A stretch of DNA of 64,000 bases from Auanema rhodensis (lineage: Eukaryota; Nematoda; Chromadorea; Rhabditida; Rhabditidae). The position numbers and the translations under genes are program-made. Within the stretch, counting starts at the first letter, position 1. Each line of letters begins with the position of its first letter. Where the stretch lies: contig OZ059895.1 in assembly GCA_964057225.1 (NCBI GenBank), positions 8,122,001 to 8,186,000 of the forward strand. Direction: 5' to 3'. Of the stretch, positions 1 through 11,086 are shown piece by piece. A model generated the notes under the pieces. That model ran no database searches. It was not told the DNA's origin and worked only from the letters and a program-made list of their open reading frames with translations.

Positions 1-179
1 ACCAAGATTTACATATTTCTCATTTCGTGTATCTAATATTTATTAAAAAATAGCTCAGTAATACTCTTCTGTTCTCTAATAGTTGCCTTGATAAATAACT
101 TTATTTTTTATTTTTGTCAATAATTGTTTCTGATCCTCAAGATTTGTATGGTTTTCATTCAGTTTCAGGTTTTAAATCA

Positions 180-1515
180 ATGATATTGGATATCAAGCTA
201 CATGCTCTTTCTAACACAACGGCAATTGAGTTTCTAAATATAGCTGAAGTTCTGATTCTACTCATTGCTATGTTTTGCCTGTGTATATGTTTACGCGTAT
301 TCTTTATCAGTCCTCAATTTCATGTGCACCTAATAGCACTTTTGGTGCACACAGCATTTCTTGGTTTGAATATTAATTGCTTATTTATAAATATGAACTA
401 TCTTAGCATATACAATACATGTAAACCGTATTCTAATGATTATATTGAGTATAATAACTCCTTATACAGGTAATCTCATTTATAAAATTTTTAAAAGAGC
501 AGCAGATGCGTATTAGAGCTGGCAAGAAGAATTAATAATCGAGTATTAAACTTCAATTAACTTTAGATCCAAAAACTGAACCCATATTGTATTCAATAAA
601 GCGGCTCGCCGAGTTTTTACATTTTTCTTCATGTGTCTGTATAATGGGAAACTTGCCCGTATTGATAGGTTGCTTTTATTTATAAAAAGATGTGAAATAT
701 AATGTAAAATTAAGGAGAAAGATTGATTGCCACTATTTGGCTTTCGAACTATGAAAATCATCGAAACTTCTTATGCATTTTCATTGTAATTATTTTGCAA
801 TATGGAATTAGTTTCTGTATGACCTGGGCCATGTATGTGAAAATAGTTCCTATTCTTCCTGCAATAGGATTTGGCTTATTTTTAACAGTTGTATCTGTCG
901 CATTATTCAAAATATTACATAGGTAAATACATATAGACCCTCAAAAGTAACAGATATTTTGCCAATAGAATAAATCAACATCGTTATAAAAAATCTAAAT
1001 TCATTGGAACTACTTATACATTAAGTGAACGCTATCAGCTAGCTGAAAATATACGAACAGCTGGAATAATGAAAAAATGTTGTTTCTTAGGTTCCGCATT
1101 CAATTGCTTTGGAGCATTGGTTAGTCACTCTCACCTGGCTTCATAAAGATATATTCAGATTTTGGCAGCTTTTTATTCATTTCGAGATCATGAAATAACG
1201 CCGCATGTGCTTTATGTACTGTTCAACTTATTTGTAATAGTTTATACTATTCTATTTTTGTTAATGGGAATGTTCAGCCATCAAATTTGGAAAGAAAATT
1301 TTGTAGCGTAAGTGAAAGCAACAAATTTTTGAATTATATAACATTAAACTTGAAAAATTCTCAGGATTATTAAACGTATAGTTAGATGTAAAAATCTTGG
1401 CAGGAATGCAAGTGGAACAGCAGAGTTGAAGAATACTGATGGGTCCCGGATGTCATTCAGTATAGATGAACAACGACAGTATTACTTTAATTCTCTTAGC
1501 ACTTCTTGGAATTAG
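180..1515 (+). CDS. Sre-family chemosensory GPCR (seven-transmembrane receptor)
   Basis: Nematode Sre receptors are seven-helix membrane proteins of chemosensory neurons. The first exon encodes hydrophobic helices, and a middle exon (about 724-924) carries ERLIATIWLSNYE followed by NHR, the Sre signature after helix 3. A later exon (about 973-1110) carries TLSERYQLAENIRT, the intracellular signature before helix 5/6. The last exon ends at TAG 1515 with a hydrophilic tail. At least four or five short introns separate the pieces. I chose the ATG at 180 because no earlier in-frame ATG is visible and a splice-acceptor-like TTCAG lies just upstream. The exon joining the first and third pieces (about 566-710) is uncertain: its reading phase does not fit the obvious donor at 471. 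The 5' end may extend beyond the window. Family assignment is fairly sure; the ligand is unknown. Confidence 0.78.
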
Positions 1516-1550
1516 TTTTTCATTTATTTTTGTTATTTACAATTGAAGAA

Positions 1551-1581
1551 GTATATATATATATATATAGATATATAGATC
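1551..1581. repeat. (TA)n microsatellite
   Basis: A short run of TA dinucleotides with a few interruptions lies in the 3' flank shared by the convergent Sre and NFS1 genes. It has no coding potential. Confidence 0.8.
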
Positions 1582-1636
1582 TGCAACAAATAGAATCAAC
1601 AAAAAAATATCGTATAATCTGTAAAAAAATATTCAA

Positions 1637-3313
1637 TCAATGTTGAGTCCATTTGATACTGTTCAAATCAATTCCTTCTTGCACCATCTCCCATAATGGG
1701 CTGAGTTCTCGAAGTCGTTCTGTTTCTTTTACACAAAGGTCAATGGTATGTTGAATCTGAAGGAAAAAAATTGTTTGTGCAAAGAACAAGAAGTGAACTT
1801 CGGCTTCAGTGGTAAATCTTCCAATTCCAAATCGAATTGATGAGTGAGCAAGATCTTCTCCTGTACCAATAGCACGAAGAACATACGATGGCTCTAATGA
1901 TGCAGAAGTACAAGCACTTCCTGATGAAAGTGCAATAGATTTTAAAGCCATTAACAAAGACTCTCCTGAAAATAAAAATACTATCATGTGAAAATAGTTA
2001 TAAAGAAACCTTCAACGTAAGCAAATGAAAGATTAACACATCCTGGATAAGATTTGTTAGCATCGCCATTTCTAATAATATTTCCGAGCTTGCTTTGAAT
2101 TCCTTCAATCAGCATCTTCGAAAGTCTCTGAATATGAGCCGAATCCATCTCTAAATTTTAATGTAGATTTAAACTACCGATATTAATTACGCATTTCATC
2201 CTTAGCAATTTTGCACGCTTCACCCATACCAACACAGAGAAAGGCTGGAACAGTACCCGAGCGTATCCCTCTTTCTTGTCCACCACCACTCATTTGAGCC
2301 TCGAGGCGAACACGAGGTCTTCTACGAACATAAATAGCTCCAATTCCTAAAAGCTGGAAATTTAAGTGAACAACAAAGCATTAATAACCTTTGGGGCCAT
2401 AAAGCTTGTGCCCTGAAATAGACATCAAATCTACTTTCATTGCATTAACATCCATAGGAATCTTTCCTACAGCTTGGGCAGCATCAGTATGAAAATGAAT
2501 CTTTTTAGAACGACAAAGCTCTCCTAAAAACCTCAAATATAACATCTTAATTGCTAAAATTCTAACCCAACTCTGCGATTGGTTGTACTACTCCTATTTC
2601 ATTATTCACCGACATAATGGAAACAAGACATGTCTCTGGTGTGATCGCAGCCTCGAGATCCTCAAAAAATATTTTTATTCAGAACTAAAACGATAACACA
2701 CCTTCATGTTAATTAGACCTCCTTCGTTTACTGGCAAATAAGTAACTTTAAATCCTTCAGATTCTAAAGCACGACATGAATCTAACACGCACTTGTGTTC
2801 CTGAAGTTTAAAACATAAGCTGATTTTTTTCATATTAATAATATACTGTTTGACACGTAATAATGTGATTTTTTCCAGTGTGTTTCTTAAATTTGGCAAC
2901 ACCTTTAATAGCTATGTTATTCGCTTCTGTAGCACCTGATGTGAAAATAATTTCTCTTGGATCAGCCTATAATCATATTTGCAACGTAAAATGTTTTCAA
3001 ATAGCCACACATTTATCAATGAAGCAATATGCTCCCTGGCTGTTTCCACAGCTGTTTCAGCTTTCCAGCCATAGACATGAGTTCTGGAATGTGGGTTACC
3101 GAAATCATTTACCATATAAGGCAACATGGCATCCACGACTCGTGGGTCCTATAACCATTATTAAAAAATATAGCTAAACCGTTCTATACGAACCATTGGT
3201 GACGTAGCTTGAACATCTAAATAAATAGGAGAAGCCTGCTTTGGGTCAACCTTTTGAGTGGCAAAAGCCCTTCTCGTAAGAGAAAAAAGGTCCAAGCCTC
3301 TTCTCGCAAACAT
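1637..3313 (-). CDS. nfs1: Mitochondrial cysteine desulfurase NFS1 (IscS type)
   Basis: PLP enzyme that takes sulfur from L-cysteine for Fe-S cluster assembly in the mitochondrial matrix. The N-terminus ([19 protein letters not shown]) looks like a mitochondrial presequence and is followed by [10 protein letters not shown], the class V aminotransferase start. Visible landmarks in order are [47 protein letters not shown], the PLP-lysine motif [10 protein letters not shown], the catalytic-cysteine loop [19 protein letters not shown], and [15 protein letters not shown] near the C-terminus. About eight exons with 40-60 bp introns. The ATG at 3313 directly follows CTTATTAG, a likely trans-splice acceptor. 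It lies about 560 bp downstream of the CK2 alpha gene on the same strand. No missing key residue was seen. Confidence 0.95.
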
Positions 3314-3871
3314 CTAATAAGGTCGTGATTAATTGCATATTTCTTAAATGCTTTAGAGATGACAGGATGATGACCAAGCTTAAAAAACACAATAGCTTAG
3401 TTTTAATATTTATAAGTCATGAAAACATTTTCGGAGGTTACTATCAGCACAGGAAGGATACAACGTTATCACGAACATGGCTACGTAATAGTTTAAGAAA
3501 AATTACAAGAAAACAGGACGTCTTTTCTTCAACGGTTAATGAATGACAATAAAATAACGAAAATGATCTCGGTAACGAAAACTATGAAGTTTATACAATG
3601 ACCAAGAGCATGTAACGAATGAAGACGTGCTTATCGGTGAACAAACGTAACAAATTAGATAGACACAGAACCGATTATACTTATTTTACTGAGCATCTGG
3701 CCTGCTATATAAAGAAACATGCTAACATCTCTTACTCATAAGAGTACATCGGAAGCTATAGCTTTAAATATGAACAGGGAATACAGCAAAAGCCTCGTCA
3801 GCATATGGTATTATAAATATAGCTTAAAACAGAATTAAAGAAGATTCTCTAATTGCTAACCGGTGTCTACC
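3314..3871. other. Intergenic, CK2 alpha to NFS1
   Basis: About 560 bp between two genes on the minus strand. It must hold the CK2 alpha 3' UTR and possibly an NFS1 promoter. A short open stretch on the plus strand at 3325-3546 has no recognisable domain or splice context. I see no RNA gene here. Confidence 0.5.
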
Positions 3872-5385
3872 TTATGCTGATGCAAGTTTCACATCTTCTT
3901 TATTATAATCAGGAGACATGGAATGACTGTTAACCAGCCTAGCTTGTTCCACAACGGGATGGAAGTAAGGATGCTCCATAGCTTCACGAGCCGTTAAACG
4001 TTCCTAAACAAATATAAATTCTTAACCGGTTTCCTAAAATATACATACTTGATGATCATAACGTAAGAGTCTATCCAAGAAATCTAATGCCTCAGGGGAG
4101 ATAAGATGTTGGTTTTCGGCATGAATAAACCTAAAAAATGATGATTATTCATGTATATTTGTTATTTGCCGACCTTTCCCATCTCTTTTTGGAATGTCTT
4201 CCCAAAATGTCATTGAACCGAGGATCTAATTCAATGTGGTATTTCTCAATGTATTCGAACAATTCTTCAGTTCCAAGAACCTTTGCAATTCGTACCAACT
4301 ATAGAAATCAATTAATAAGTTAATCAACATTAATATTTTTTACCTGATCGTAATTGTCATGTCCATGGAAGAAAGGTTCTTTTCTGAAGATCATACTGGC
4401 GAGCATACAACCCAAACTCCACATATCAAGAGAATAATCATAGCATTGATAATCAACAAGCAATTCCGGACCCTGTTGAAATAAAAAACACATTAATTTG
4501 AATACTAAACTAATATACCTTGAAATATCTGGAAGCAACCCGTACATTGTAGTCCTGCTTGGGATGATAAAACTCAGCCAAACCCCAATCAATAAGACGT
4601 AACTGAACAATAATTCAAATAAATTAATATTAAAAAAATTAAAAAATTACTTCTCTTTTTTCATGATCAATCATTACATTGTGTGGCTTAACATCTCTGT
4701 GCATGATACCTTGTGAGTGGCAGAAGTCAAGGGCCTTAAAGAGATAATACTAAATGCTACTATTTATTTTCCAACTTACTTTCAAAAGCTCGTACAAGTA
4801 ATAACGAATGTCAAAATCGCTAAGAGTTTGATATAAGTGCTTGAAATCAGAGTTATTTACATATCTAAAAAAAAAACTAAACTTAAGAATAAAAGAAATT
4901 TGCAAACTCGAAAATGAGAGCAGGGGTTCTAGATACGGGGTCTTTTACTACATCTAATAATGTAATAATATTTGTACCACCCCTTAAATTCTCCAAAATT
5001 TTAATTTCCCTCTTAATCTTCTTTTTTTTGACTGGCTTAAATAAATTAAATATGAAAAATTTAAATAATCTATAACTTATTCACCTTAAGAATCTTAACT
5101 ACAACCTTTTCATCAGTTGTCACCTTGATTCCTTCAAAGACCTTAAAATTAATAAAAATTTCATCCCTTCAGAAGAGTTTAGAATTACCTCAGAGTATTT
5201 TCCACGACCCAGTTTTCTAACTAACTGATAATCATCGATACATCCCCAATCAATTACATGACACTCATAATCCCAGTATTCACGAGGCTTATTCGGATTC
5301 ACCTATGTAAAATGTAATATATTTTTTTACAGAAAATGCTGCTTACATCAGGGTACACCCTAGATTTACTGGAAACTGGAGCCAT
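3872..5385 (-). CDS. kin-3: Casein kinase 2 catalytic subunit alpha
   Basis: Acidophilic Ser/Thr kinase of nucleus and cytoplasm. The N-terminus runs [20 protein letters not shown] and then REYWDYE, as in animal CK2 alpha. The glycine loop is [12 protein letters not shown], and [20 protein letters not shown] holds the ATP lysine and basic cluster. [12 protein letters not shown] is the catalytic loop. CK2's unusual DWG replaces the common DFG ([12 protein letters not shown]). [16 protein letters not shown] forms the activation segment and [13 protein letters not shown] follows. The protein ends ...[13 protein letters not shown]. Roughly 350 residues in about eight exons, the full family length. 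The ATG at 5385 follows a TTTTTAG acceptor in the leader. It diverges from MRPL9 across about 270 bp. Confidence 0.97.
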
Positions 5386-5657
5386 ACTAGAAGCCAATAC
5401 CAAGTAAGAGGTATCTAAAAACCAATAAATAAAAAAAATATTTGAAAAATAAAGCTTAAATAGATTAAAATTCTCACGGAAACAACGACACACCTAGAAA
5501 TTCGTGTTACCGTACAATGTTCCGTGCGAGACAATATTTAAAATTTAAAAACCTAGTCCTTTACTCATTGTCATCTAGTTCTTCTAACACAAGTATTTAT
5601 TCTAAATACAAATAATTTATTATAATTTTTATGCCCTTTTAATGTATTATTTTAAAG
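5386..5657. promoter_or_regulatory. Bidirectional promoter region, CK2 alpha / MRPL9
   Basis: 272 bp separate the two divergent start codons, so both upstream regions must lie here. It is AT-rich with no recognisable single motif. The minus-strand leader contains a splice-acceptor-like GGTTTTTAG upstream of the CK2 alpha ATG. Confidence 0.5.
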
Positions 5658-6827
5658 ATGCTGGGTTCTAGCAGATGGCGAGAAACCATAGGGCTCTGCT
5701 CTGCTGTTAGAGCCTGCCAAGCCAGTTGCAGTTCTAAGCGTGTATGATTAAGCTATTTAATTTTTTTCTGTTTACCATACTATCTCAGAACACTTGGGTA
5801 TTAAGAAGAGTCTATGCTCCCGAACCTACTCCTCCTGGAGGTATTCAACGTAATCCTAGAGAATTGCCCGACCTTCAAAAGCTTGAAGTTGTTGAGTTTG
5901 AAACAAAGAAAGCTGCTGGACCCATTCGACTAATTCTTCTTGAAGATATTGAAGGTAATTTACAGTTAAATTTAAGCAGCCTTTGTTTTTTTTGAGGTAT
6001 TGGCCATCAGTTTGATGTTGTTGAAGTTGATCGTAAAAAAGCTCGTACCGATTTACTTTTGTCTAGAAAAGCCGTTTATGCATCTCCTTTCGATCTTGAG
6101 TACTATGCGAAGATGAAAGAAGTATTTAGCTAAAATTGTTCAATGTTTTTTATTTTATTTTAGAAAATGGCTGATGAATTAGCTTCTCGTGTTCGCATTC
6201 CTTTTGAGCTTCTCAGTGTAGGAAGACAATTGCAGAAGCTCGTGGTTCCTATTAAGGTATTGTTAAATATTTAAAATTTATTTTCTTATCAATATCAAAC
6301 TTATTTAAGGTAAGCATGGACAATAAGTGGACAGTAGATCAAAGAATTCTTAAGACGTCACTTCGGCAAGTTGTAAGTTGATTCGTAATTAGTTTGTTTC
6401 AATCAAATTTACCAGGGAGTTGATATTGTTGATGATGCTATTTTCCTGTCCGATCAAGTTATTTCTGGCCCTAACTTCGAATTAGAATCCATGCTTATCA
6501 GATTTTATATAGTGGTAGGTATTAGCCGATTTGATTACTGCATGTTTGTTTGATCTAGATTGAGAAGCAATATATTGTTCCCATGATTGGACGATTGGCT
6601 CATATATCTGTTGATGAATCAAAACAGGTAAGTGGTTTTATACAGAAAAATTGGGCCTATTTTTTTTTATTTAGATTTTATCCCCCCAGGGAAGCAAAAT
6701 GCCATCACCTTCGGATTTGTTGAAATATGGAATCCAACCGGAGGAACCTTATTATTCCAAATCACCCGAATTTGATAATAATTACCCCGTGTTTGATTTT
6801 ATGCAAACTAGATTAAGATCCAAATAG
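5658..6827 (+). CDS. mrpl-9: Mitochondrial large ribosomal subunit protein bL9m (MRPL9)
   Basis: Component of the mitochondrial 39S-type subunit. Exon 1 (5658-5738) encodes a basic, Cys/Ser-rich leader that could serve as import signal. The next exons give VRRVYAPEPTPPG-like mature sequence. The L9 core follows: IRLILLEDIEGIGHQFDVVEVD, then VDRKKARTDLLLSRKAVYASPFD, matching the bL9 pattern L-LLxD-V--lG--G-vv-V---yARN-LlP-glA-yas. The protein ends at TAG 6825-6827 after MQTRLRSK. About nine exons with short introns. RPN10 starts 173 bp downstream on the same strand behind a splice acceptor, so the two probably form an operon with MRPL9 as first gene. Confidence 0.85.
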
Positions 6828-6978
6828 AGTAGTAGAATTTTGTGTACATAGGTTGTTTCAGTTGTTTTATTTTTTGTTAATGTTAAGAATAACTTTAAGA
6901 TTTTTTTTAATGTTTTGAAAGGTTATAACACCCTTCAAATTCTTTTCATATTTTTTTGTTTGAGTAATATTTTTCTTT

Positions 6979-6989
6979 CATTCTTTCAG
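6979..6989 (+). promoter_or_regulatory. Probable trans-splice acceptor before RPN10
   Basis: CATTCTTTCAG ends 11 bases before the RPN10 ATG and about 160 bp after the MRPL9 stop. This fits a spliced-leader acceptor for the second gene of a nematode operon. Inferred from context only. Confidence 0.55.
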
Positions 6990-7000
6990 TATCTGAAAAA

Positions 7001-8327
7001 ATGGTTTTGGAAAGTACTATGATTTGGTGAGTAGATGCATAGTACTCTACGTTATACTTTTATTGCAGCGTTGATAACTCCGAATGGATGAGAAACGGAG
7101 ATTTTGTTCCTACTCGTCTACAATGCCAACAGGATGCTGCAAATCTTGTTATGAACTGTAAGCTTCGCGCTAACCCAGAGAATGCTGTTGGTCTGTTATC
7201 TATGGCAAAGTAACTTTTCTTTTTTGTGTTAAAAATAATCTTTTTTTATTAGTGGTGTTCATGTATTATCTACTATGACTCAAGAAAATTCACGTTTATA
7301 CATGAAACTTCATCAGCTCGAACCAATGGTGTGTTGAAATCTATCTAATAGAGTATTAAATAATATTTTAAGGGCAAATGCAATTTTTTAGCTTCCATCA
7401 AGGTTGCGCATCTGGCTCTGAAACACAGACAAAATAGAAGTCATCGTATGCGAGTGGTTCTTTTCATTGGGAGCCCCATCGATGGGCTTGACACTAACGA
7501 GGTATGATGATTATTCACCTTCAATTTACATACTGATTTGTTTTTTTAAGCTTACAAGATTGGCTAAAAAATTCAAGAAGGAAAAAGTTGATTGTGATGT
7601 CGTATGCTTTGGTGAGACTGACTCTGAAAACAGCAAACTTATGGGGCAATTTATTGATACTTTAAACGGAAAGTAGGATTAAAATAATTCATTAAAATAT
7701 CATTAATATACTTAAAGGGATGGCACTGGTTCCAACCTTGTTGTCGTTTCTTCCGGTTCAACCCTTACCGATGCACTCTTAAACTCTCCTATTTGTCGTG
7801 GAGAAGATGGAGGAAGCGCTAATATTGGCGGAGGCGGATATGAATTCGGCGTTGATCCTGACGAGGATCCTGATCTTGCTTTAGCTCTTAGAGTTTCGAT
7901 GGAAGAAGAGAGAGCACGTCAAGCAGCTGTGGCCGCTGCAGCCGCAGCTGCTGATGGTGCTTCTGAATCCGCACCGTTACCAGCTGTACAAGAATCTGAT
8001 GTAATGGATATCGATATGGGTGCTATGACAGAAGAGCAACAATTAGAATGGGCTCTTCGAATGTCTATGCAACCAAATGACCAAGGTTAATCAAATGATA
8101 TTTCAAATATAACCTTAGTTTTATAGCTCAAGCAGAAACAACCTCTGCACCAGCTGAAGTTAATGTTCAAGATAATCTGGATGAATTAATGGAAAATCCA
8201 GAATTGCTTCAACAAATTGTAAATGAATTGCCTACTGCAAATGATAAGGTAAGATCATTAAGATCCTTAATAAAGTGATGTCAATGTATTATAGAAGGAT
8301 TCCGATAAATCTGCGGAGGACAAATAA
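7001..8327 (+). CDS. rpn-10: 26S proteasome regulatory subunit RPN10 (PSMD4, ubiquitin receptor)
   Basis: Polyubiquitin receptor that bridges lid and base of the proteasome 19S particle. The N-terminal von Willebrand A domain is complete: [20 protein letters not shown], then [29 protein letters not shown], and [10 protein letters not shown]. It is followed by two ubiquitin-interacting motifs: [17 protein letters not shown] (near 7860-7915) and [14 protein letters not shown] (near 8030-8075). An Ala-rich spacer lies between them. The tail ([18 protein letters not shown]) is the conserved C-terminal helix. About nine exons; stop TAA 8325-8327. The 3' end converges with the STMP1-like gene 130 bp away. 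Confidence 0.96.
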
Positions 8328-8385
8328 GGTGCAAGTTGTATACTAACCGATGGTTCCTTATTTATTTTCTTTCTGTAAACTATAA

Positions 8386-8391
8386 AATAAA
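8386..8391 (+). terminator. Polyadenylation signal of RPN10
   Basis: AATAAA about 60 bp after the RPN10 stop, at the usual distance for a poly(A) signal. It lies inside the convergent interval with the STMP1-like gene. Confidence 0.5.
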
Positions 8392-8456
8392 CATTTCACG
8401 AGTATAAATGAAATAATTTGATTGCAAAATAACAAAGCTATCACAATTCTTTCTAT

Positions 8457-8649
8457 TTAGTCTTTCTTGTATTGCTTCAAATAGTTTTCTATTTTCGCAG
8501 ACAGTTCTGTGGTTGACGGAACAGGAGGAAGCTAAAAAATTGACCAGTTTGAAAATAATTTTCTAAGTTCTAACCTCGTAGTTTTGACAAGCGTACACTC
8601 CGGCATAAGTACCAATGGCGAAAGAAATAATATGAGATAAGAGTCCCAT
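8457..8649 (-). CDS. STMP1-like short transmembrane mitochondrial protein (DUF4535)
   Basis: A two-exon gene encoding about 48 residues. Exon 1 reads MGLLSHIISFAIGTYAGVYACQNY, a single membrane helix ending in A/CQNY. Exon 2 begins ELPPVPSTTELSAKIENYL and ends QYKKD before TAA. This matches the short family of eukaryotic mitochondrial inner-membrane micropeptides (STMP1, DUF4535), where a glycine-bearing helix is followed by AQNYdiPn and a lysine-rich helix. The intron is 8532-8571 or so. The ATG lies just behind TTTGATTAG, a likely trans-splice acceptor, about 120 bp after the XRCC1 stop on the same strand, so it is probably the second gene of an operon. Family assignment rests on pattern only. 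Confidence 0.75.
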
Positions 8650-8769
8650 TAATGCCTAATCAAAGCATGAAAATCTCAAACATAAAAAATGACAATATAT
8701 TGATGGTAATCCAGCTTTAATGAAACAGTATTTTATTCATTCTTTACTTTTCCGTGCAATATACAAAGA

Positions 8770-10887
8770 TTATTTTTTAAGCGAAAACAAATTTTCATCT
8801 AAACGACGTCTTTCTAATTTACAACGATCAACCCAAAACGATGAGACAATGTGTACAGAAGAACCTGCAAAACAATAAAAAAAACCTTTTCACCTTAAAA
8901 CCAACCTGCTTTACGAGCTTTTGGTGTGTTTCTAAACGCTGAGATAATATGAGTTACAGAAGGTGTTACATCATTGGCATATGTCGCACCAAGCGATAAA
9001 GCCTTAAAAAAACAGTATTAATAACTTTGCTCTTTTTTTTGTGTCATGTTATTTAACTAACTTTATCACGAAGGTTAGTTCTTTCAGGGTTTTGAAATCC
9101 ACTTAATGTGAAAACTACACCTTGTAAAGGAGCTGTTATCTGCAGTAATACAAAATAAAAAATATATATCATAGTTGCTCACATTAGGTAGGTAAGAATT
9201 AGGCTTATTCACAGTTTTTCCTAGAGGTGACTTGGTCTGACTACTAGGAGCTGAAAATTTATATAATTTATTGTTCGAACCCGTTTACTTACTTTTTGGA
9301 GTATTTTTGTCATCTGATTTAAAAGTATGTTTACCTAGACAATAAATAATAAAAACATGAATTTTTTTAAAACTCACTTCTTTTAGCACCATTCTGAGCC
9401 GATGATGGTGATGTTTCTAAAGAGGATCGCTTGAAGCTATGATTTGTTTGAGATGGTGTTCGTTGTGGAAATGAAGAACTATCTGATGTAGATGGCAGAC
9501 AATCTAAATTATACAAAAATTTCATTAGCACATTGGTTTGCTCTAACTGAACCTAATGATGATTCATTCACATTATCTGAGACAGTAATGTCATCAAAAC
9601 TGTCATCGCACTTATTTTCTGTAAGTAGAAAATTTATAGAAATGTTTCTAGCTCACTCGAACCAGTCGGTGAATCTTCACGTTTAGAGTCAGTATTGTGA
9701 CTAACAATGAGACTATTATCCAGAGAATTATTGTTAGTGGAACCAAACTCCAAGCCAATTTCGTCCTTGAGCAGCCTAGTTAAGAACGTTCCTAAAACTC
9801 GAATATAAATCTCATTTCAATAACCGCACCTACCGTTAGTTGAAGTTGTGTGTTTTGGAGTAGCTGGAGGCATATTCATTGCTTGTGAGTTGTTCTTGTT
9901 GCAGAGTATACTTTTCTCTCTTTCGGCCTTCAACATTTTCCATTGAGCTAATCTATCTTTCTTTTTATCATTAACATTGCTGGAGCCCCGAACACGACCT
10001 TTGCTGTCAAGTAAAAGAGGATCAGATACATTAGGCAATTCAATTTTAGGTGTGCTCTAGGATGAAATATATAAATATAAAGTTATATTAAAAAATATAT
10101 ACCAATGTTGTGATTGAACTCTTACGCATTTGTTCTTCCTTCTCTATCAAATCCTCTATCTCATCAAAGTATGTTCTAGGTTTTATAACTTTTTCCTTAG
10201 CTAAAAAACTTCTCAAATAAAATAGAAATTAAAATTTTTTTTCACTTCTCTGTGTAGTATCAATGCTCGGAATCACGCAACCTAACGGGGTAAGCGTCAC
10301 ACTAGAATCAAAATCATCTATACCACCAATTACAGTTATAAAAGATATTCCATAAGGAATTTTTTTATTAAAAGGTTGCCTACAAACAATCTAAGAAAAA
10401 TATATAACTAAATTTTTGAGAAACCTTTACTAAATCCCACTTCTGGGTTTGAGCAGCAGGATAAAAATCGGTCTTGCTGTATCTATGAACTTTATTACCA
10501 TTTTTTTCTTTACGCGAATCTCCAGGTTCCATTAACGCGACATCGTGCAATAACGTCTATAAGATGAAAATATTGGTACTATGGCGAACGAACATTTGTA
10601 CCACATATTCTGGATTATCATAACAAGATTTGGCAACTAATACTTCAATAAAAGCACTAAATTCATTTCCTACATCAATATAAGTTATAATATCTTCTTT
10701 AGAAAGTTTCAAAATGACTACGTTAGAATTTTTTCCTGAATTTGAATTGATTTTAATTTGAACATAATTCACCACCTGCTTTTCCTTTAAATGATCTACT
10801 TTTTCTTGTATCCAGCAAATTCGAAGCTTCAAACCATTCATGAGCTTCAGACGAAGAAACTACTTGAGTGAATTTTAATTGCGGCAT
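8770..10887 (-). CDS. xrcc1: XRCC1-like single-strand-break repair scaffold with one BRCT domain
   Basis: XRCC1 scaffolds base-excision and single-strand-break repair. The N-terminal domain starts MPQLKFTQVVSSSEAHEWFE (VVSxS at the XRCC1 position). It continues NVVILKLSKEDIITYIDVGN, then EFSAFIEVLVA and KWDLVKIVCRQPFNKKIPYG, tracking the galactose-binding-like fold of XRCC1. A Ser/Thr- and Lys-rich linker follows (for example DKKKDRLAQWKMLKAEREK near 9900-9970). A BRCT domain closes the protein: LQGVVFTLSGFQNPERTNLR, then DKALSLGATYAND, THIISAFRNTPKARKAG and FWVDRCKLERRRL. The stop comes 10-12 residues after this BRCT, so the second, ligase-III-binding BRCT of vertebrate XRCC1 is absent. About 14 exons. 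It diverges from the RAMAC-like gene across 199 bp. Confidence 0.88.
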
Positions 10888-11086
10888 TGTTAATTATATT
10901 AATTGAATACCAACATCAGTTAGCTTTACTATTTTCTCAAATCACCGTTTGATAAAAAATATTTTGTACGTGATTACGTATGCTTCGAAATGAAAATGTA
11001 TACAATCTGTGTGAAATCACAATTCATATGTTATGTTACTTCATGAAATTCTTAATTGTAATTTTAATGCTAATTTTTATTACAGA
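10888..11086. promoter_or_regulatory. Bidirectional promoter region, XRCC1 / RAMAC-like
   Basis: 199 bp separate the two divergent ATGs. The plus-strand side ends in TTTTTATTACAG, a splice acceptor two bases before the RAMAC-like ATG and a likely spliced-leader site. No other recognisable element was seen. Confidence 0.5.

Noticed and set aside
3325-3546. 73-codon open frame on the plus strand in the CK2/NFS1 spacer
   Set aside because: No domain, no splice context and ordinary intergenic base composition.
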